From NCBI GenBank assembly GCA_910577765.1, contig CAJTOV010000080.1:1-17308 (forward strand): a stretch of 17,308 bases of DNA, read 5' to 3'. The position numbers were made by a program, and so were the translations under genes. This DNA is from an uncultured Lachnospiraceae bacterium. Lineage in GTDB: Bacteria; Bacillota; Clostridia; Lachnospirales; Lachnospiraceae. A model generated the notes under the pieces. That model was not told where the DNA came from and did not search any database. It was given only the letters and a program-made list of their open reading frames with translations. Every line of letters begins with the position of its first letter. Within the stretch, counting starts at the first letter, position 1. Positions 13,131-17,308 of the stretch are shown here, one piece after another.

Positions 13131-14210
13131 ATGGAAGAATATTATCAGCAGCAGCTTTTGTGTCTGACGGGAAAGGTAAGCCCGGCCAGCAGGACAGCGG
13201 CCCGGGAGTGCCGCTGCCAGTGGGACAGCATCGCAAAGCCTTTAAACGGTCTGGGAGAGTTTGAGAACATGATCTGCCGGATCGGGGCCATCCAGGGAAC
13301 CAGCCAGGTGAGGCTTGGGAAGCGGGCGGTGGCAGTCTTCTGCGGAGACAACGGAGTCACCGCAGAGGGGGTGACCCAGACAGACAGCAGCGTCACAGCC
13401 GTGGTGACGGAGAATTTCGCCAGGGGAATCGCCAGTGTCAACCGGATGGCAGCACTGGCGGACGTGGATGTGGTGCCCGTGGACCTGGGGGTAGCCGGGG
13501 AGATCCGGGAGCCGGGGGTACGGAACTGTAAGATCGCCAGGGGAACCGGCAACATCCGGCGGGAGCCTGCCATGACCCGGGAGCAGGCTCTGGCGGCAAT
13601 CCATGAGGGCATCCGTCTGGCCGGGGAGCTTCATGGCAGCGGTTATGATATTCTGGCTGCCGGGGAGATGGGCATCGGCAACACCACCACCTCCGGCGCC
13701 ATTGTCAGCGTTATGCTGGGGGAGCCGGTGGAGGCGGTAACCGGACGGGGAGCCGGACTGTCCCGGGCCGGACTGGAACAGAAGATCCAGGTGATCCGGG
13801 ATGCCATTGCCCTGCACCGGCCGGACCCGGAGGACCCGGTGCAGGTGCTGGCGGACCTGGGAGGCTTTGATATAGCAGGCATTACCGGATTCCTTCTGGG
13901 CGGAGCCATTTACCGGATTCCGGTGGTGCTGGACGGGATGATCTCCCTGGCAGCGGCCCTTCTGGCCAGGAAGCTGTGCCCTCTGGTGACCGAGTATCTT
14001 CTGGCCTCCCACATAGGCAGGGAGCCTGCCTGCAAAAAGGCCCTGGAGCGGCTGGGTTTAAGGCCGGTGATCTGCGGGGACCTGGCCCTGGGGGAAGGTA
14101 CCGGGGCAGTGATGCTGTTTCCGCTGCTGGATATGGCCTGTGAGGTCTATGGGGAGAATCCTACTTTTTCGGAGATTCGGATTGAGGCCTATGAGCGGTT
14201 TGAGGATTAA
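13131..14210 (+). CDS. cobT: Nicotinate-nucleotide:base (dimethylbenzimidazole) phosphoribosyltransferase
   Basis: CobT activates the lower-ligand base of the cobamide by moving phosphoribose from nicotinate mononucleotide to it. The protein has 359 residues, the usual size. Visible motifs are KPLNGLGEFE near 36-45, VFCGDNGVTAEGV near 69-81, ARGTGNI near 136-142, AAGEMGIGNTTT near 176-187, LGGFDIAGITG, and LGEGTGAV with the likely catalytic base Glu322 (equivalent to Glu317 of the Salmonella enzyme). The pocket segment after GDNGVTAEGV reads TQTDSSVTAVV, which differs from the Salmonella protein at two base-contacting positions. The start has AAGGG six bases upstream. It lies between two ring methyltransferases. 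Confidence 0.95.
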   Translation: MEEYYQQQLLCLTGKVSPASRTAARECRCQWDSIAKPLNGLGEFENMICRIGAIQGTSQVRLGKRAVAVFCGDNGVTAEGVTQTDSSVTAVVTENFARGIASVNRMAALADVDVVPVDLGVAGEIREPGVRNCKIARGTGNIRREPAMTREQALAAIHEGIRLAGELHGSGYDILAAGEMGIGNTTTSGAIVSVMLGEPVEAVTGRGAGLSRAGLEQKIQVIRDAIALHRPDPEDPVQVLADLGGFDIAGITGFLLGGAIYRIPVVLDGMISLAAALLARKLCPLVTEYLLASHIGREPACKKALERLGLRPVICGDLALGEGTGAVMLFPLLDMACEVYGENPTFSEIRIEAYERFED

Positions 14211-14227
14211 GAAGTAACAGTTCAGAC

Positions 14228-14231
14228 GAGG
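14228..14231 (+). promoter_or_regulatory. Ribosome binding site that sets the cbiF start
   Basis: GAGG abuts the first in-frame ATG (14232) with no spacer but lies 9 bases before the second ATG (14241). Only the second is at a usable distance, so 14241 is preferred. Confidence 0.45.
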
Positions 14232-14240
14232 ATGGAAAAC

Positions 14241-15005
14241 ATGAAGACAGTGCATTTTATCGGGGCAGGTCCCGGAGATCCGGAGCTGATGACCCTTAAG
14301 GGCCAGCGGCTGATCCGGGAGGCGGATATCATCATTTACGCCGGTTCCCTGGTGAATCCCCAGGTGCTTTCCGGTGCCGGACAGTCGGCGGAAATCTACG
14401 ACAGTTCCTCCATGACCTTACAGCAGGTGGTGGATGTGATGGCGGCAGGGGTCCGGGCCGGAAAGCAGGTGGTGCGGGTCCATACCGGGGATCCGTCCAT
14501 CTACGGCGCCCACAGGGAACAGATGGCAGAGCTGGACCGGCTGGGGATTCCTTATGATGTGGTGCCTGGGGTCAGCTCCTTTCTGGCTGCCGCGGCTTCC
14601 TTGAAGCGGGAGTATACCCTGCCTGGGGTGAGCCAGACCGTGATCCTCACCCGGATGGAAGGCAGGACCCAGGTGCCGGAGACGGAACAGATTGAGGGAC
14701 TGGCTGCCCACCAGGCAACCATGGTGCTGTTCTTAAGTGTCAGCCAGATCGGGCTTTTGTGCCAGCGCCTGCAAAAAGGCGGTTATCCGGCAGATACCCC
14801 GGCAGCCGTGGTGTATAAGGCATCCTGGGAGGATGAACGAATTGTTACCGGCACCCTGGAGGATCTGGCGGAGAGGGTGGAGCAGGCCGGGATTCGCCGG
14901 ACTGCCCTGGTAACGGTGGGGCGGTTTCTGGGAGACGGGTTCCAGCGGTCAAAGCTGTATGACGGGGCATTCAGTCATGGATACCGCAAAGGGTGCGGGC
15001 CTTAA
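14241..15005 (+). CDS. cbiF: Cobalt-precorrin-4 C11-methyltransferase
   Basis: CbiF methylates C11 of cobalt-precorrin-4, giving the substrate of CbiG. The protein has 254 residues from ATG 14241 (257 from the alternative ATG 14232). It has the methylase start VHFIGAGPGDPELMTLKG, IIIYAGSLVN near residues 30-39, VVRVHTGDPSIYGAHREQ, VVPGVSSFLAAAASL and the CbiF/CobM-typical LTRMEGRTQVPE. The C-terminal SKLYDGAFSHGYRK matches the usual end of CbiF. It lies 30 bp after cobT and 17 bp before cbiP, so it belongs to the same transcript. Confidence 0.95.
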   Translation: MKTVHFIGAGPGDPELMTLKGQRLIREADIIIYAGSLVNPQVLSGAGQSAEIYDSSSMTLQQVVDVMAAGVRAGKQVVRVHTGDPSIYGAHREQMAELDRLGIPYDVVPGVSSFLAAAASLKREYTLPGVSQTVILTRMEGRTQVPETEQIEGLAAHQATMVLFLSVSQIGLLCQRLQKGGYPADTPAAVVYKASWEDERIVTGTLEDLAERVEQAGIRRTALVTVGRFLGDGFQRSKLYDGAFSHGYRKGCGP

Positions 15006-15010
15006 GGGAC

Positions 15011-15015
15011 AGGAG
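15011..15015 (+). promoter_or_regulatory. Ribosome binding site that sets the cbiP start
   Basis: AGGAG lies 7 bases before ATG 15023. The frame is also open from an ATG at 14993 inside cbiF, but the conserved cobyric acid synthase N-terminus and this site both point to 15023. Confidence 0.7.
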
Positions 15016-15022
15016 ACACAGG

Positions 15023-16681
15023 ATGGCAAAGACAATTATGATACAAGGCACCATGTCCAGCTCCGGCAAGAGCTTTCTCACGGCAGCATTGTGCCGGATC
15101 TTCCGTCAGGACGGCTACCGGGCAGCGCCTTTTAAGTCCCAGAATATGGCCCTGAATTCCTACATTACCCGGGAGGGGCTGGAGATTGGCCGGGCCCAGG
15201 CCATGCAGGCCGAGGCAGCGGGAATCGAGCCTTCTGTAGACATGAATCCCATTCTTCTAAAGCCCACCAGCCACATGGGCAGCCAGGTTATTGTCCGTGG
15301 GGAGGTGGCAGGCAACTGGAAGGCCATGGATTATTACCGGAGAAAGCAGGAGTTTCTTCCTCTGGTCCGGGAGTCCTTTGACCGGCTGGCCGACCAGTAC
15401 GATATCATTGTCCTGGAAGGGGCCGGGAGTCCGGCAGAAATCAATCTGCGGGACCATGACCTGGTGAACATGGGCATGGCGAAGATTGCCAGGGCTCCGG
15501 TGCTTTTAGTGGGGGATATTGACCGGGGCGGGGTATTTGCCTCTCTTTACGGCACCGTGTGTCTGCTGGAGCCGGAGGAGCGGGCCATGATCCGGGGGCT
15601 GGTGATCAACAAATTCCGGGGGGATGTGGAGCTCTTAAAGCCGGGACTTGAGATGATCCGGGAACGGCTGGGGATTCCGGTTACCGGAGTGATTCCCATG
15701 GAGCAGATTGATCTGGACGATGAGGACAGTCTTTCCTGGCGGCTGGGTGGGAGTGGAACCGGACCAGGCCAGTGGCAGGGCCGGAATGGAGCCGGACCGG
15801 GCTGGGAGCCGGGGCAGTGGCCAGGCCATGAGCCTGGCCGGTGGCAGAGTCCGGGCAAAGTCCCAGGCAGGGCCGGAGAGGGGATGCTGGATGTGGCAGT
15901 GGTCCGTTTCCCCCATATTTCCAATTTTACGGATTTCAATGTGCTGGAGCGGAAGGACGGGGTGTTTCTGCGTTATGTTCCCGGTGCGGGACATCTGGGG
16001 AAACCGGACCTGGTGATTCTTCCCGGCACCAAGAACACCATGGAAGATCTGGCATGGCTGCGGGAGACCGGACTGGAGGCAGGAATCCTGGAGCTGGTCC
16101 GGGAAGAGCAGATTCCGGTGATCGGAATCTGCGGCGGCTACCAGATGCTGGGCCAGGAGCTTCTGGACCCGGAAGGGGTGGAAGGCAGGCCGGGGAGCCG
16201 GATGCCGGGCATGGGGCTGCTTCCGGTGCGGACCGTGTTTACCGGACAGAAGACCCGGACCCGGATTCATGGGGAGCTTCTGCCCGGGAGCCGGATGTTT
16301 GCGGGATGTGGGAAAAGAAGGCTGGAGGGATACGAGATTCATATGGGAAGGACCGAGCCGGTGGATGAAAGACAAGCTGGTCTCTGTAATCCATGTATCC
16401 TTCTGGAGGACGGACGGACGGACGGCCTGGAATCCCCGGACGGACAGATTCTGGGAAGCTATCTTCACGGGTTTTTTGACAACCTGTGGCTTACGGACCG
16501 GCTTCTGGAACGGCTGGCCGGAAAGAAAGGGATTGAGCCGGGAAGAAAGCTGGAGTCCGTGGAGGATTATAAGGAACGCCAGTATGACAGACTGGCGGCC
16601 CTGGTGCGCAGCTCCCTGGATATGGAGGCGGTGTACCGGATTGTGGAGCGTGGGCTGGAGAAAGGAGTGGGTGAATCATGA
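15023..16681 (+). CDS. cbiP: Cobyric acid synthase (adenosylcobyrinate b,d,e,g-tetraamide forming)
   Basis: CbiP amidates the b, d, e and g side chains of adenosyl-cobyrinate a,c-diamide with glutamine and ATP. The 552-residue protein has the synthetase start IMIQGTMSSSGKSFLTAALC, FKSQNMALNSY, LKPTSHMGSQVIV, VLEGAGSPAEINL and the DRGGVFASLYGT loop. The amidotransferase half has VIGICGGYQMLG with the likely nucleophile Cys370, YEIHMG, and GSYLHGFFDN near the C-terminus. It is about 45 residues longer than typical because of a Gly/Pro/Trp-rich insert at residues 242-287, exactly between DLDDEDSLSWRL and MLDVAVVRFPHISNFTDF. Its TGA overlaps the cbiC start (ATGA). Confidence 0.95.
   Translation: MAKTIMIQGTMSSSGKSFLTAALCRIFRQDGYRAAPFKSQNMALNSYITREGLEIGRAQAMQAEAAGIEPSVDMNPILLKPTSHMGSQVIVRGEVAGNWKAMDYYRRKQEFLPLVRESFDRLADQYDIIVLEGAGSPAEINLRDHDLVNMGMAKIARAPVLLVGDIDRGGVFASLYGTVCLLEPEERAMIRGLVINKFRGDVELLKPGLEMIRERLGIPVTGVIPMEQIDLDDEDSLSWRLGGSGTGPGQWQGRNGAGPGWEPGQWPGHEPGRWQSPGKVPGRAGEGMLDVAVVRFPHISNFTDFNVLERKDGVFLRYVPGAGHLGKPDLVILPGTKNTMEDLAWLRETGLEAGILELVREEQIPVIGICGGYQMLGQELLDPEGVEGRPGSRMPGMGLLPVRTVFTGQKTRTRIHGELLPGSRMFAGCGKRRLEGYEIHMGRTEPVDERQAGLCNPCILLEDGRTDGLESPDGQILGSYLHGFFDNLWLTDRLLERLAGKKGIEPGRKLESVEDYKERQYDRLAALVRSSLDMEAVYRIVERGLEKGVGES
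15746..15883 (+). repeat. In-frame low-complexity Gly/Pro/Trp repeat insert in cbiP
   Basis: This is a 46-codon insert with 16 Gly, 7 Pro and 4 Trp. The unit PG(Q/R)W recurs three times (PGQWQG, PGQWPG, PGRWQS), plus a related PGWEP. At DNA level CAGTGGC recurs beside CCAGG-type words. The insert sits at the junction of the synthetase and amidotransferase halves and keeps the frame, consistent with repeat expansion in a tolerated surface loop. Confidence 0.7.
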
Positions 16682-17308
16682 CAGAGTTTACCCGGTGGAT
16701 TCGCCCGGAGGAGATTGAGAAGCGCAGCATGGAGATCATCGGACAGGAGATGCCGGAGGGCAACTGGACCCCGGAGGAGCTGGCAGTGGTGAAGCGCTGT
16801 ATCCACACCTCCGCGGATTTCGATTACGCGGAAAACTTATATTTCTCGGACCAGGCCATCCTCCGTGCCAGGGAGGCGCTGTGTCCGGGGGCCACCATTA
16901 TCACGGATACCAATATGGCGGCAGCAGGGATGAACCGGAAAGCCATGGAGAAGCTGGGGGTTTCGGTCCGCTGCTTTATGGCAGAGGAAGAGACTGCCCG
17001 GGAGGCCAGGGAGCGGGGCATCACCCGGGCGGCTGTCAGCATGGAATACGGGGCTGCTCTTCCTGGGCCTCTGGTCTTTGCCATCGGCAATGCGCCTACG
17101 GCCCTGATCCGCCTTTATGAGCTGGTCCGGGAGGGGAAGGCGGTACCGGCTTTTATCATCGCTGCCCCGGTGGGCTTTGTCAATGTGACCGAAGCCAAGG
17201 AACTGATCCGGACCGCGGGGGTCCCCTGTATCATTGCCAGGGGCAGGAAGGGCGGCAGCAATATTGCGGCGGCTATCTGTAATGCGCTGATGTATATGAT
17301 TGATGACA
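16678..17308 (+). CDS. cbiC: Cobalt-precorrin-8 methylmutase, cut by the window end
   Basis: CbiC moves the methyl group from C11 to C12, giving cobyrinate. The 210 codons visible start MTEFTRWIRPEEIEKRS and include RCIHTSADFDY, with His43 the expected catalytic histidine; it aligns with His43 of the Pseudomonas denitrificans CobH. Further on are TIITDTNMAAAGM, a YGAALPGPLVFAIGNAPTAL segment, and VGFVNVTEAKE and RGRKGGSNIAAAICNAL near the end. The family is about 210-220 residues long, so only a few are missing past 17308. The ATG overlaps the cbiP stop by 4 bp, which implies coupled translation. Confidence 0.95.
   Translation, partial: MTEFTRWIRPEEIEKRSMEIIGQEMPEGNWTPEELAVVKRCIHTSADFDYAENLYFSDQAILRAREALCPGATIITDTNMAAAGMNRKAMEKLGVSVRCFMAEEETAREARERGITRAAVSMEYGAALPGPLVFAIGNAPTALIRLYELVREGKAVPAFIIAAPVGFVNVTEAKELIRTAGVPCIIARGRKGGSNIAAAICNALMYMIDD

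Noticed and set aside
15635..16468. Long open frame on the - strand opposite cbiP
   Set aside because: No motif or plausible start signals; the + strand CbiP motifs run through the whole interval.

Overview
The window looks like chromosomal DNA from an anaerobic, fairly GC-rich member of the Clostridia, most likely Lachnospiraceae-like. The grounds are a near-continuous set of anaerobic (cobalt-early) cobalamin genes of the Cbi type, purine-rich Shine-Dalgarno sites, two clear sigma-A promoters with 17-base spacers, and an AAA-ATPase/PD-(D/E)XK protein of a family common in gut Clostridia and Bacteroidetes. The genus cannot be fixed from the sequence alone. All genes are on the + strand.

Layout. 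(1) Bases 1-119 hold a hairpin and a sigma-A promoter. (2) Bases 120-1826 encode an AAA-ATPase-like/PD-(D/E)XK protein whose stop overlaps the start of cbiG. (3) Bases 1823-6625 are a tightly coupled run: cbiG, a cbiJ-cbiE fusion, cbiT and cbiA. (4) Bases 6694-9207 encode a three-domain HemC-CobA-HemD fusion. (5) Bases 9208-9706 are non-coding: a 184-bp palindromic repeat, a possible membrane-protein remnant, a terminator and a promoter. (6) Bases 9707-10942 encode a secreted GHL10/DUF187 glycosyl-hydrolase-like protein. (7) Bases 11050-17308 are a second run: apt, cbiL, cbiH, cobT, cbiF, cbiP and cbiC; the last is cut by the window end.

How the genes fit together. The fusion protein turns porphobilinogen into uroporphyrinogen III and then precorrin-2. 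After oxidation and cobalt insertion (enzymes not in the window), CbiL, CbiH, CbiF, CbiG, CbiJ, CbiT, CbiE and CbiC carry the ring to cobyrinate. CbiA and CbiP amidate it, and CobT activates the lower-ligand base. The cluster is cut into two blocks by the repeat and the secreted-protein gene. Steps not represented here are CbiD, the cobalt chelatase, precorrin-2 dehydrogenase, CbiB, CobU/CobS, the adenosyltransferase and HemA/HemL/HemB.

Most worth a second look: the AAA-ATPase gene translationally coupled to cbiG; the HemC-CobA-HemD and CbiJ-CbiE fusions; low-complexity inserts in CbiJ, CbiA and above all CbiP; the 184-bp palindrome whose edge supplies part of the hemD stop codon; apt placed 6 bp before cbiL; and the altered base-pocket residues in CobT. 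I did not find a clearly new defence or mobile system.
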